Shown piece after piece: positions 52,822 through 62,181 of a stretch of 64,000 nt of DNA. The notes beneath the pieces are model-generated. The model was given only the letters and a program-made list of their open reading frames with translations. It had not been told where the DNA came from and searched no databases. Source of the stretch: an uncultured Eubacteriales bacterium (GTDB lineage Bacteria; Bacillota; Clostridia; Lachnospirales; Lachnospiraceae). The translations under genes were made by a program, and so were the position numbers. The stretch's first letter is position 1, and each line of letters begins with the position of its first letter. Location: contig URND01000002.1 in the NCBI GenBank assembly GCA_900549105.1, positions 1 through 64,000 on the forward strand, given 5' to 3'.

Positions 52822-55800
52822 ATGGGATTTTTAAACAGGATTTTTGGTTATAAAAAAGTAAAAATGGATAATTCTCCAAAGGATTCTATTATATCGGAAA
52901 ATTCCATTCCTAAGAATGAAAATGTTATCAAATTGATTGAACTGAAATCTTTTATTGGTTCTTTAATGGATGCTGACAGGTATATTGCAAAGAGTGAATA
53001 TAATGAAGAAGTAAAGAACTGCTCTGATGTCATTTCATTTTTTAATGTATTGAAAAGCAGCGGAATGTTGGATAAGTTTTGCCAGCTTAATGGCATTTCT
53101 CTGGCCGAAATTGAAGATACTTTATATTGTTATGAAAATATAGAAAAGCAGATGGCGCAGCATAATGATGATTTTGTTGTGAGGACCATGGTTAGGGAGA
53201 AGTTTTACCTGGATAATGTTTTGAAAGCAGTTGACCCGGTAATTTCTTTGGATGAAGACCAGAGAAGGGTGATTTTAACGGATGAAGATTATTGTTTAGT
53301 TATTGCAGGTGCAGGTGCCGGAAAGACAACAACCGTTGCTGCAAAGGTAAAATATCTTGTGGATAAGCAGGAGGTTAAACCTTCGCAGATTCTTGTCGTT
53401 TCATATACAAATAAAGCGGTAAATGAGCTGAAGGAAAAGATACATGGCGCCTTAAAAATTGAGTGCCCGATTGCAACATTTCATTCTGTGGGAAATACTA
53501 TCATACATGCGAATACACCGGATGTACAGTTGAAAATTGTTGAAGATTATAGATTATATTTTGTAATCAGAGATTATTTTCGAGGTTCTCTTATGCGGAA
53601 AGAGAGCGTTGTCAATAAACTGATTATGTTTTTTGCTTCCTATTTTGATGCACCGTATGAGGGTGACGATTTAAATGGATTCTTCAATAATATTGCGAAA
53701 GCAAATTATTCAACGATGAGAAGCGACCTGGAAGATTTTAAGCGTGAAGTCATTGATGCAAGAACGAAGAAGTCAGTCACCATTCGAAATGAGGTTTTGA
53801 GGTCTCATCAGGAGGTGGAGATTGCAAATTTTCTTTATCTTAACAACATTGATTATGAGTATGAGCCTATTTATCCGTATAATATGCCATATGCCCGGAA
53901 ACCATATACGCCGGATTTTGTCATCTATCAGGATGGCAGGAGCGCCTATATAGAACATTTTGGAATATCGGAAAATGGACAAAACGACATATATTGCCAG
54001 GAAGAATTGGACCGATATAAAAAGGCGGTAAATGATAAAGTAAAGTTACATAAGCAGCATGGAACGACATTGATTTATACATTTTCATCATATAATGACA
54101 AAAAACCGTTGTTAGTTCATCTTCGCGAGGAGATGGAGGAAAAAGGCTTCGAACTTAAACAAAGGTCAGATAAAGAAGTAATGGAAATGTTGGTCGCAGG
54201 AGAAGAGAACCGATATGTCCGTAAGTTAGTCAATCTTATCTGCCGGTTTATTTCTAATTTCAAAGTCAATGGATATACGGAGGAGGAGTTTAGCCGCATG
54301 TATCATTCTACCCAGAATGTACGGAGCAGACTGTTTTTGGATATTTGTAATGATTGTTATCTGGAGTATGAAAGATGGTTGAAAGAGAACAGCGCGGTTG
54401 ACTTTGAAGATATGATTAATGAATCTGCCAAAATTCTCAAAGAAGTAAAAGAAATGAAGCAGAAACTGGATTATAAGTACATTATCGTGGATGAGTATCA
54501 GGATATTTCCAGACAGCGATTTGACCTTGTTAAGGCATTGTCTGAAGTGACAAATGCAAAGATTATTGCGGTTGGCGATGACTGGCAGTCTATTTATGCC
54601 TTCAGCGGTTCGGATATTACTCTTTTCACTAAATTTAAGGAGAAGATGGGCTATGCCAGGATGCTGAAGATTGTAAAGACTTATAGAAATTCTCAGGATG
54701 TCATAGATATTGCCGGGAACTTTATACAGCGTAATACGGAACAGATTCCTAAACAGTTGATTTCAGATAAGAGAATAGAGAATCCTGTGATTATATATAC
54801 ATATGATAGTACATTAAAAAGCAGAGATGGAAGTCGTAGAAACGGAGCAAATTATGCGTTGGCGCGTGCGGTAGAAACGGCGTTAGCCCAACTCCTGGAG
54901 TATAAGAAAAAAGAAAATAAAGAGCCGGGACCGATTTTATTGCTGGGAAGATTTGGCTTCGATGGAGATAATCTGGAAAGGTCAGGCTTGTTTGAATATA
55001 TAAATCGGGGAAATAAAGTGAAGAGTGTTAAATATCCGAAATTGGATATTACCTTTATGACGGCCCATTCATCTAAGGGGTTGGGATATGATGATGTTAT
55101 TATTGTGAATGGAAAAAATGAAACTTATGGATTTCCGTCAAAAATTGAAGATGACCCGGTTTTGGCTTTTGTGATTAAAGGGGACAGGTCTATTGATTAT
55201 GCGGAAGAGAGAAGATTATTCTATGTTGCTATGACGAGAACAAAGAATAGAGTTTTCCTGATTGCACCGGAGAAAAATCCATCAGAGTTTCTGCTTGAAT
55301 TAAAGAGGGATTATAAGAATGTTATCCTATGTGGGGAGTGGAATGATGAAAACATTTCAACCACATTGAAGAAGTCATGCCCTCTTTGCGGATTTCCGAT
55401 GCAGCTTAAATATAAAAGAGCATACGGTTTGCGGCTTTATATATGTACGAATGAGCCGGAGATTTGTGGGTTTATGACTAATGATTATCGCTCTGGCAAG
55501 ATGTCGATTCAAAAATGTGATAAATGTCAGGATGGATATCTGATTGTAAAACAGGGACAGAATAAAGATTTCTTTCTGGGATGTACGAATTATAAAGCAG
55601 ATGGAAGTGGATGTGGGAAGATGGTCAGCAAGAAGGCTTTTTATGAGCAGATGGGATATGAGACAGAGGGACCCGCAGTCAGACAGGATATCAGGACTCA
55701 GGGAAAAATCGAGGGAAAGTCCCGGAAAGTGGTTTTAGATATCGAAAGAAAGCCTGTTGTCAGTGAAGAACTTAAAGATGACTATATCGAAGTTGTGCGT

Positions 55801-56190
55801 GCGGATGTAAAACCGGTGATGTATGGAAAATATGATGTGAATGATTTGATCTATATGGTAATAAAAATACTTCAGGATATCAGCAGAGACAGGTTTTACG
55901 GTGTAACAGTACTTGCTGATGTGCTGAAGGGAGTGACCAGTAAACAAATATTGGATGATAAATTGGATGAGATACCTGAATTTGGCTTTTTAAAGGATAT
56001 GCCCTGGGAAACAATTCAGGCAGTTATTGAGTGGATGATATATGAGCATTTGATTTTGAAGACAAAGGGAAGGTATCCGGTGCTGCATTCAACCTATGAA
56101 GGTTTACATTATTCAGAAATCATTACGCAAAATAAACTCAAAAAGCTTAAGAAATATTTAGAGGAAGAGGTGGTTCTATGGAATCCGTAG
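52822..56190 (+). CDS. UvrD/HelD-like helicase with nuclease-like insert, zinc ribbons and RQC domain
   Basis: 1122 residues. The SF1 motifs are present: IAGAGAGKTTTVAAK (Walker A, about residue 161), YIIVDEYQDISRQRF (DEYQD), FMTAHSSKGLGYDDVI and RRLFYVAMTRTKN. An insert near residue 350 (YEYEPIYPYNMPYARKPYTP, DFVIYQDG, AYIEHFGI) matches the restriction-like insertion of helicase IV-type enzymes. After the motor come cysteine zinc ribbons (CPLCGFPMQL, CDKCQDG) and, at about 1005-1110, an RQC-like winged helix (IKILQDISRDRFYGVTVLAD). It overlaps the next gene by 13 bases. Confidence 0.88.
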   Translation: MGFLNRIFGYKKVKMDNSPKDSIISENSIPKNENVIKLIELKSFIGSLMDADRYIAKSEYNEEVKNCSDVISFFNVLKSSGMLDKFCQLNGISLAEIEDTLYCYENIEKQMAQHNDDFVVRTMVREKFYLDNVLKAVDPVISLDEDQRRVILTDEDYCLVIAGAGAGKTTTVAAKVKYLVDKQEVKPSQILVVSYTNKAVNELKEKIHGALKIECPIATFHSVGNTIIHANTPDVQLKIVEDYRLYFVIRDYFRGSLMRKESVVNKLIMFFASYFDAPYEGDDLNGFFNNIAKANYSTMRSDLEDFKREVIDARTKKSVTIRNEVLRSHQEVEIANFLYLNNIDYEYEPIYPYNMPYARKPYTPDFVIYQDGRSAYIEHFGISENGQNDIYCQEELDRYKKAVNDKVKLHKQHGTTLIYTFSSYNDKKPLLVHLREEMEEKGFELKQRSDKEVMEMLVAGEENRYVRKLVNLICRFISNFKVNGYTEEEFSRMYHSTQNVRSRLFLDICNDCYLEYERWLKENSAVDFEDMINESAKILKEVKEMKQKLDYKYIIVDEYQDISRQRFDLVKALSEVTNAKIIAVGDDWQSIYAFSGSDITLFTKFKEKMGYARMLKIVKTYRNSQDVIDIAGNFIQRNTEQIPKQLISDKRIENPVIIYTYDSTLKSRDGSRRNGANYALARAVETALAQLLEYKKKENKEPGPILLLGRFGFDGDNLERSGLFEYINRGNKVKSVKYPKLDITFMTAHSSKGLGYDDVIIVNGKNETYGFPSKIEDDPVLAFVIKGDRSIDYAEERRLFYVAMTRTKNRVFLIAPEKNPSEFLLELKRDYKNVILCGEWNDENISTTLKKSCPLCGFPMQLKYKRAYGLRLYICTNEPEICGFMTNDYRSGKMSIQKCDKCQDGYLIVKQGQNKDFFLGCTNYKADGSGCGKMVSKKAFYEQMGYETEGPAVRQDIRTQGKIEGKSRKVVLDIERKPVVSEELKDDYIEVVRADVKPVMYGKYDVNDLIYMVIKILQDISRDRFYGVTVLADVLKGVTSKQILDDKLDEIPEFGFLKDMPWETIQAVIEWMIYEHLILKTKGRYPVLHSTYEGLHYSEIITQNKLKKLKKYLEEEVVLWNP

Positions 56191-56744
56191 ATATGAAAAA
56201 ACTTGAGACAGCCATTCTGTATTTACAGAGAATTGCCGATGGGCATAATCCGGTGAACAATATGCCGGCGGATGATGATGCGGTGCTTAACAATCCAAAT
56301 GTGATTCGCTGCATGTATTTTGTAAAAGAGATACTGGAAGAAGTGAAGCGCAACAATGGTTATATTGGAAAGAAAGCAAGAAAAATCGACAAACCGAATT
56401 TTCCGCTGGAGGCACTGTCTTCATTTATGTATAAGGAAGATAAATCGATATCCAAGCTGGTAGCGCAGATGAATGAACTGATTGATGAAAATGTTTATCA
56501 GAAACTGTCTTATAAACCGATTGTGCAGTGGCTTAAACAGAATGGTTTTCTGACAGAGGAATTTAGTCAGGAATTAAATAAAATATGTACCATGCCTACG
56601 GAAAAGGGTAGTCAGTTGGGGATTAGGGCTGAAAGAAAAACCAGTTTCAAGGGTGTGGACTATATGATTATTCTGTACGGCCGGCAGGCTCAGGAGTATA
56701 TTGTAAAAAACATGGAGACGATTCTTAGCAGTGCGGAAGCGTGA
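56178..56744 (+). CDS. uncharacterised partner protein of the UvrD-RQC helicase
   Basis: 188 residues, starting inside the helicase gene behind GAGGAAGAGGTGG. It is helical (MKKLETAILYLQRIADGHNP, NPNVIRCMYFVKEILEEVKR), with no motif I can name. I recall similar proteins next to this helicase type, which supports a functional pair. It ends 27 bases before the YjbR-EVE gene. Confidence 0.7.
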   Translation: MESVDMKKLETAILYLQRIADGHNPVNNMPADDDAVLNNPNVIRCMYFVKEILEEVKRNNGYIGKKARKIDKPNFPLEALSSFMYKEDKSISKLVAQMNELIDENVYQKLSYKPIVQWLKQNGFLTEEFSQELNKICTMPTEKGSQLGIRAERKTSFKGVDYMIILYGRQAQEYIVKNMETILSSAEA

Positions 56745-56771
56745 TGAAAAGATTCTGGAAGAGGTGAGATG

Positions 56772-57521
56772 ATGACTTTGCGGAAAGAAGTGCTTGCGTT
56801 TATAAAAAAGGAATATAATGTGGAAGCAGAATGTCCCTGGGCCAGATATCCGGAGAATGAGGTTTTCCGCCATGAGGATAATAATAAATGGTTTGCCCTC
56901 ATCATGCCTGTTGGGAAAAAGCACCTGGGGATGGGCGGCGAGGGCTATGTCGATATTATCAATGTAAAACTTGATTCGATGCTCATCGATATGCTGAGGC
57001 AGCAGGAGGGATTTCTCCCAGCCTATCATATGAATAAGTCCAACTGGATAAGTATCCGGCTGGATGGAAGTGTAGAGTTGGAGCAAATATACAATCTGAT
57101 TTCTCAGAGTTATATTGCAACGGCCAGTAAGAAAAATAAGAAGAAGTTAAATCGTATAGGACCAAAGGACTGGATTATTCCGGCAAATCCAAAATATTAT
57201 GATGTGGTTGGCGCTTTTGAGGCTTCTGATACAGTCACATGGAAACAAAGCAGCGATATTCATGTTGGGGATATTGTTTATATGTATGTGGCGGCGCCTT
57301 ACTCATCCATTATGTATAAGTGTAAAGCTGTTGAGGTGAATATCCCACGAAGATATTCCGATAAAAATCTAACTATAAAGAACACAATGGTTTTAGAACT
57401 TTTGGAAAAGTACGCGCCGGGCACGTGGTCCTTTGAGAAGATAAAGCAGTTTGGCGTGTATGCTGTCCGTGGACCAAGAAGCATGCCGGCGGAACTTAAA
57501 AGAGAGATGGAACGCGGATAG
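56772..57521 (+). CDS. YjbR/MmcQ-type DNA-binding protein fused to an EVE-like domain
   Basis: 249 residues. The first 120 are YjbR/MmcQ-like (PWARYPENEVFRHEDNNKWF, ALIMPVGKKHLG, KSNWISIRLDGSVELEQIYN). From about 135, WIIPANPKYYDVVGAFEASD, WKQSSDIHVGDIVYMYVAAP and YKCKAVEVNIP form a PUA-like EVE-type domain; EVE domains bind modified cytosines. It is the third gene after the UvrD-RQC helicase. ATG 56772 fits GAGGTGAG better than 56769. It might guide the helicase to modified DNA; this is inference. Confidence 0.8.
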   Translation: MTLRKEVLAFIKKEYNVEAECPWARYPENEVFRHEDNNKWFALIMPVGKKHLGMGGEGYVDIINVKLDSMLIDMLRQQEGFLPAYHMNKSNWISIRLDGSVELEQIYNLISQSYIATASKKNKKKLNRIGPKDWIIPANPKYYDVVGAFEASDTVTWKQSSDIHVGDIVYMYVAAPYSSIMYKCKAVEVNIPRRYSDKNLTIKNTMVLELLEKYAPGTWSFEKIKQFGVYAVRGPRSMPAELKREMERG

Positions 57522-57567
57522 GGGCTGTTTTTTTATTAAAATTTTCTGAAACGACCGCTATCGGCTG

Positions 57568-58404
57568 CTATTTTTTTCCGAGTTCCCAGAAAGCCACAGC
57601 GCTGGCGGCGGCAACATTTAAGGAGTCTACGCCGTGGGACATGGGGATGCGAACGGTATAATCACAGTTTGCAATGGTGGATGGGGACAGCCCGTCACCT
57701 TCTGTGCCGAGCAGGATGGCAAGTTTATCTTCGGCTCTCAGCCGGGCATCATCAATAGGGATGGAATCATCTCTTAATGCCATCGCCGCGGTTCTAAAGC
57801 CCAGTTTTTGCAAAAGCTTCATGCCGGTGTCAGGCCATTCGGAATCTTCGCTGCCGAGAAAGGTCCACGGTATTTGAAAGACCGTTCCCATGCTGACACG
57901 GATAGCCCGGCGGTACAACGGATTGCTGCATCCGGGGGTGAGCAGCACGGCATCGATATTGAGCGCTGCGGCCGAGCGGAAAATGGCGCCGATATTTGTG
58001 GGATTCATGATGTTCTCAAGAATGGCAATACGGCGGGCTTGTCCGCATATATTTTCAACGGAGGGCAGGGGCGGACGCCGCATGGCGCAGAGAACGCCGC
58101 GGGTCAGCTTGAATCCGGTCAGCTGCGTCAGAATTTCAAAGTCCGAAGTAAAGACGGGAATATCCCCGCATCGGGCAATCACATCACGGGCCTGCCCCTC
58201 TATATGTTTGCGCTCCAGCAGGAGGGAGATAGGCTGACAGCCTGCATCCAGGGCGCGCTCGATAACCTTCGGGCTTTCGGCAATGAAAATACCTTTTTCA
58301 GGTTCATGGCGGTTAAGCAATTGATTTTCGCTCAGGCGGGCATAGACATCCAGTTCGGGAGCTTCAAAGTCTGCAATTTCTATAATGTTTGGCGCATACA
58401 TCAT
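57568..58404 (-). CDS. TrmH/SpoU-family RNA 2'-O-methyltransferase
   Basis: 278 residues from ATG 58404, preceded by AGGAGA; an upstream extension to 58449 is unlikely. The N-terminal substrate-binding part ends near residue 105 (KLTRGVLCAM). The SPOUT knot domain has ENIMNPTNIGAIFRSAAALN (the N-x2-N-x-G-x2-R motif), AILLGTEGDGLS and the terminal VRIPMSHGVDSLNVAAASAV. It methylates a ribose in rRNA or tRNA. It is transcribed towards the EVE gene, tail to tail. Confidence 0.9.
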   Translation of the reverse strand: MMYAPNIIEIADFEAPELDVYARLSENQLLNRHEPEKGIFIAESPKVIERALDAGCQPISLLLERKHIEGQARDVIARCGDIPVFTSDFEILTQLTGFKLTRGVLCAMRRPPLPSVENICGQARRIAILENIMNPTNIGAIFRSAAALNIDAVLLTPGCSNPLYRRAIRVSMGTVFQIPWTFLGSEDSEWPDTGMKLLQKLGFRTAAMALRDDSIPIDDARLRAEDKLAILLGTEGDGLSPSTIANCDYTVRIPMSHGVDSLNVAAASAVAFWELGKK

Positions 58405-58541
58405 TTCATTTCTCCTGCTTTCCATTTCTTTTTTAAAACATTTTACCACATCTTAAATGATAGGGCCATGGATGTGTTCGGAAATACGTAGAAAAAATCC
58501 TGTGAGTATGCTAAAATGAGGGGGCGTTTTTCTAAAAAACC

Positions 58542-58572
58542 TTGACTGTAAACCCGGTTGATACTTTATTCT
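58542..58572 (+). promoter_or_regulatory. MerR-type promoter with 19-bp spacer
   Basis: TTGACT (58542-58547) and TATTCT (58567-58572) are separated by 19 bases, the overlong spacer typical of MerR-activated promoters. The spacer contains GTAAACCCGGTTGATAC, whose core AACC-C-GGTT is a perfect dyad with GTA and TAC outside. The next gene encodes a MerR protein. Confidence 0.65.
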
Positions 58573-58598
58573 GTATAAAAATGACAGAAGGTGATGAG

Positions 58599-59435
58599 AT
58601 GACAATTAAAGAAGTTGAGGAGAAAACGGGGCTTGCCCGTTCGAATATCCGTTTTTATGAAAAAGAAAAATTGATTCAGCCGACAAGAAATGTGGGGAAT
58701 GGCTACAGAGAGTATTCGGAAGAGGATGTGGAAGTCATCAAAAAGATTGCGTACCTGCGGACTCTGGGGATTTCGATTGAGACTATCCATCGGCTGATTC
58801 TCGGGGAAATTTCTCTGCAAGAGACGCTTCGTATCCAGGTGGAGAAGCTGGACGGGCAGATGGTGGATTTGGAGCAGGCGAAGGCTATATGCGGTAAAAT
58901 GCTGCAGGATAAGACGGTCAGTTTTGATAACCTGGATGTGGGAGCCTACGTGCCGGAGGTGAAAGAGTACTGGCAGTCAAATTCAAATATTTTCAGGTTG
59001 GATTCGGTGGGCTTTCTCTATGTGTGGGGCGGTTCCCTTACCTGGGGCGTTTTGACTGCTGCGGTTTTGCTCATTGCTCTACTGGCCTGGCCGAAGCTGC
59101 CGGAAAAGATTCCGATTCAATGGAGTGACGGTGAGGTGAGTAGGGCGGCCAACAGAATCTTTATATTTGTTTATCCGCTGGCCTGCGGGGTTATCCATTT
59201 TCTTTTCAGGCCCTTATGGCAGAGTAATCTAAGGGCGTATGTTTGGTTTCACAATGATTTGGTTGCGGATTATCTGGCAAACTTTTTTTGCTTTGTCATT
59301 TTATCCGTGGAAATATTTTCCGTGTTATATATCTATGGCATAGTGAAATACGTGCAAATCTTACTTTTTATCGATTGTGCAGTCTTTGCGGTTTTATTGG
59401 CTTTGGGGATGTACAAGCTGATGAAAAAGCGTTAA
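58599..59435 (+). CDS. membrane-bound MerR family regulator with DUF1648 domain
   Basis: 278 residues. The N-terminal MerR helix-turn-helix (MTIKEVEEKTGLARSNIRFY, EKEKLIQPTRN) and a dimerisation helix occupy residues 1-110. After that come four hydrophobic segments containing WPKLPEKIPIQWSDGEVSRA, a DUF1648-type motif usual in membrane proteins such as SdpI. This fuses a DNA-binding activator to a membrane sensor. ATG 58599 has AAGGTG eight bases upstream. Its own promoter has a MerR-type spacer. An ABC exporter gene lies 108 bases downstream. Confidence 0.85.
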   Translation: MTIKEVEEKTGLARSNIRFYEKEKLIQPTRNVGNGYREYSEEDVEVIKKIAYLRTLGISIETIHRLILGEISLQETLRIQVEKLDGQMVDLEQAKAICGKMLQDKTVSFDNLDVGAYVPEVKEYWQSNSNIFRLDSVGFLYVWGGSLTWGVLTAAVLLIALLAWPKLPEKIPIQWSDGEVSRAANRIFIFVYPLACGVIHFLFRPLWQSNLRAYVWFHNDLVADYLANFFCFVILSVEIFSVLYIYGIVKYVQILLFIDCAVFAVLLALGMYKLMKKR

Positions 59436-59543
59436 AATAGGTTGAAAACGGGGGCTGCAATAAATATAGAAATAATGAGGCAGACGTGATAACATAGTAG
59501 ACATATTGCGGCGATAACGATGAATAGCCCGTTGGGGGTATGA

Positions 59544-61307
59544 ATGGAACAGAATAGACGATACACGGTAAAAGAATTAATCGGGAGATTTCTTCCTTAT
59601 TTTAAACCATATTATAAGACTTTGTGTCTGGACTTATTTTGCGCAGCGCTGACCACAATTTGTGAAATGATACTGCCGTTGATTATCAGACAGATTACCA
59701 ATACTGCTTTGCAGGATATTGCTTTATTGACAACAAGAATGATACTTGCTTTGGGCTTTCTTTATTTTGTACTGCGGGTGATAGACAGTATTGCCAGTTT
59801 TTATATGGCAGATATGGGACATGTTATGGGTGCGAAGATAGAGACTGATATGAGGCGCAGCGCGTACGCACATTTGCAGCAATTGTCCAATACATATTTT
59901 AATAATACAAAAGTCGGTCAGATTATGGGACGCATTACCAATGATTTGTTCGAGGTTACGGAGTTTGCACATCACTGTCCGGAGGAATTTTTTATAGCGG
60001 GAGTTAAGATAATCGTATCCTTTATCATACTTGCGGGCATCCATTTGCCGCTTACGGTTATGGTATTTGTCTTTGTTCCGATTATGACGATTGTATGCCG
60101 GATACTCAATAAGAAGATGCGTTCTGCCTTTATCGACCAGCGTCATCAGATTGGTGAGTTAAATGCCAAAATTGAGGATAGTTTACTGGGGCAAAAGGTA
60201 GTAAAGGCATTTACCAATGAAGATATTGAAACGCAAAAATTTGAGGAAGGTAATCAGAAATTTTTAGGAATCAAGTCATATACCTATCGGTTGATGGGGC
60301 TTTTTGGCACTTCCACCAGAGTGTTTGACGGGTTGATGTATCTGACAGTTATTATAGGCGGCGGCTTTTTCATGAAGTATGGCGTGATTCTTCCCGGGGA
60401 TATGGTAGCTTATGTTATGTATGTTTCCACCCTGATTGCTACGGTGAGAAGAATTATTGAGTTTGCGGAACAGTTTCAGAGAGGGATTACGGGTATTGAG
60501 CGGTTCGTGCAGATTATGGATGCGGATGTGGAGATTTTTGATGAGCCGGATGCGCAGGATTTGGAGAATCCGAAGGGAGAAATTGAGTTTGACCATGTCA
60601 GCTTTGAATATCCGGATGACCATAATAAGGTATTCCATAATTTGAATTTGAAGATACATGCAGGAGAAAAGATTGCTATTGTAGGACCCTCAGGTGCAGG
60701 GAAGACTACACTTTGTAATTTGATTCCAAGATTTTATGATGTATCGGGTGGTGAAATTATACTGGATGGAAAAGATATAAAGAAGCTTACTTTGAAGAGT
60801 CTGCGCAGGAGTATCGGTATGGTACAGCAGGAGGTTTATCTGTTTTCAGGAACAGTATATGAGAATATTGTTTATGGTAAACCGGGTGCAACCTATGAGG
60901 AAGTAAGGGAAGCGGCAAAGCGTGCCGGAGCAGACGAGTTTATTCAGAATTTAAAGGACGGGTATGACACATATGTCGGTGAGCGTGGCGTGAAGCTATC
61001 CGGTGGACAAAAGCAGAGAATAAGTATTGCCAGAGTTTTTTTAAAGAATCCTCCGATTATTATTTTGGATGAGGCAACCTCTGCTCTTGACAATGAAAGT
61101 GAGTTCGCAGTTGCCAAATCTCTGCATGAGCTGGCAAAGGGACGTACAACACTTACCATAGCGCATAGATTGTCAAGCATCAGAAATTCAGACAGGATTT
61201 TGGTGTTGACAGAGGAAGGAATTGTGGAGGAAGGAAATCATGACCAGCTTATGGAACGCGGGGGAATCTATTGTCAGTTTTACAGAATGGCAAATGAGAT
61301 AAAATAG
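59544..61307 (+). CDS. ABC-type exporter, fused membrane and ATPase domains
   Basis: 587 residues. The N-terminal six-helix type I exporter domain (to about 320) is followed by the ATPase: Walker A AIVGPSGAGKTTLC, Q-loop, signature KLSGGQKQRISIARV, Walker B PPIIILDEATSALDN, switch His AHRLSS. It works as a dimer in lipid, drug or peptide export. The substrate is unknown. It follows a membrane MerR regulator that may control it. The length is normal for the MsbA/LmrA type. Confidence 0.93.
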   Translation: MEQNRRYTVKELIGRFLPYFKPYYKTLCLDLFCAALTTICEMILPLIIRQITNTALQDIALLTTRMILALGFLYFVLRVIDSIASFYMADMGHVMGAKIETDMRRSAYAHLQQLSNTYFNNTKVGQIMGRITNDLFEVTEFAHHCPEEFFIAGVKIIVSFIILAGIHLPLTVMVFVFVPIMTIVCRILNKKMRSAFIDQRHQIGELNAKIEDSLLGQKVVKAFTNEDIETQKFEEGNQKFLGIKSYTYRLMGLFGTSTRVFDGLMYLTVIIGGGFFMKYGVILPGDMVAYVMYVSTLIATVRRIIEFAEQFQRGITGIERFVQIMDADVEIFDEPDAQDLENPKGEIEFDHVSFEYPDDHNKVFHNLNLKIHAGEKIAIVGPSGAGKTTLCNLIPRFYDVSGGEIILDGKDIKKLTLKSLRRSIGMVQQEVYLFSGTVYENIVYGKPGATYEEVREAAKRAGADEFIQNLKDGYDTYVGERGVKLSGGQKQRISIARVFLKNPPIIILDEATSALDNESEFAVAKSLHELAKGRTTLTIAHRLSSIRNSDRILVLTEEGIVEEGNHDQLMERGGIYCQFYRMANEIK

Positions 61308-61360
61308 CAGGGAAATCATAGAATAGAAGGACACTACCTTATTTTCCGGGAGGTTTAAAA

Positions 61361-62107
61361 ATGATTCTTTATTTTACAGGCACAGGCAACAGTGAATTTG
61401 TGGCGAAGCGGATTGGGGAAAAGACCGGGGATGAAACCCTGAATTTGTTTGAGAAGATTCGGGATGGGGATTATTCCAGAATAAGATCGGCAAGTCCCTT
61501 TGTGTTTGTTGTACCCACCTATGCGTGGCAGATTCCCCATATTGTCAGGGATTGGATTCGGCGCGCAAAGTTTGGCGGAAACCGTAAGGCTTATTTTGTT
61601 ATGACCTGCGGGGACAGTATTGGAAATGCCGGTGAATATATCGAAAAGTTGTGTGTGAAAAAAGGTTTTAACTATATGGGCTGTGCGAAAATCATTATGC
61701 CGGAAAACTATATTGCCATGTTTCAGGCGCCGGACAGGGATGAAGCCGTCCGAATTGTGGAAAGGGCGATTCCGGCGATAGATGATGTTATTGAGGTCAT
61801 TAAAAAAGGAGAACGGATTCCACAGAAAAAGATGACTGCTGTGGGAAAAATCAGTTCTGCCCTGGTAAATAAAATTTTTTATCCTGCATTTGTCCATGCA
61901 AAGCCCTTTTATACGACGGAGGCCTGCATTGGCTGTGGAAAATGTGAAACCGTCTGCCCGATGAATAATATTGATATTATCGATGGCCGTCCGGTTTGGG
62001 ATAATCATTGTACCCATTGTATGGCCTGCATCTGCGGCTGCCCGGAAGAGGCGATTGAATACGGCAAAAAAAGTAAAGGAAAGCCGAGATATCAATGTCC
62101 AATGTAG
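61361..62107 (+). CDS. EFR1-type flavodoxin-ferredoxin fusion
   Basis: 248 residues. The N-terminal flavodoxin part begins ILYFTGTGNSEFVAKRIGE (FMN phosphate loop) and has FVVPTYAWQIPHIVRDW. The C-terminus has two 4Fe-4S motifs, CIGCGKCETVCP and CTHCMACICGCP. Such proteins are common small electron carriers of anaerobic Firmicutes. GGGAGG lies upstream of the ATG. It stands alone between the ABC exporter and the AsnB-like gene. Confidence 0.9.
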   Translation: MILYFTGTGNSEFVAKRIGEKTGDETLNLFEKIRDGDYSRIRSASPFVFVVPTYAWQIPHIVRDWIRRAKFGGNRKAYFVMTCGDSIGNAGEYIEKLCVKKGFNYMGCAKIIMPENYIAMFQAPDRDEAVRIVERAIPAIDDVIEVIKKGERIPQKKMTAVGKISSALVNKIFYPAFVHAKPFYTTEACIGCGKCETVCPMNNIDIIDGRPVWDNHCTHCMACICGCPEEAIEYGKKSKGKPRYQCPM

Positions 62108-62116
62108 ATGAAGGGA

Positions 62117-62145
62117 TTGTTATCCCGTGGACTTTAGTTTATAAT
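62117..62145 (+). promoter_or_regulatory. promoter of the AsnB-like gene
   Basis: TTGTTA (62117-62122), a 17-base spacer and a perfect TATAAT (62140-62145), 36 bases before the ATG. Confidence 0.65.
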
Positions 62146-62181
62146 AATCAGGTAATATAAAGAATAAGAGAGGTTATTCAG

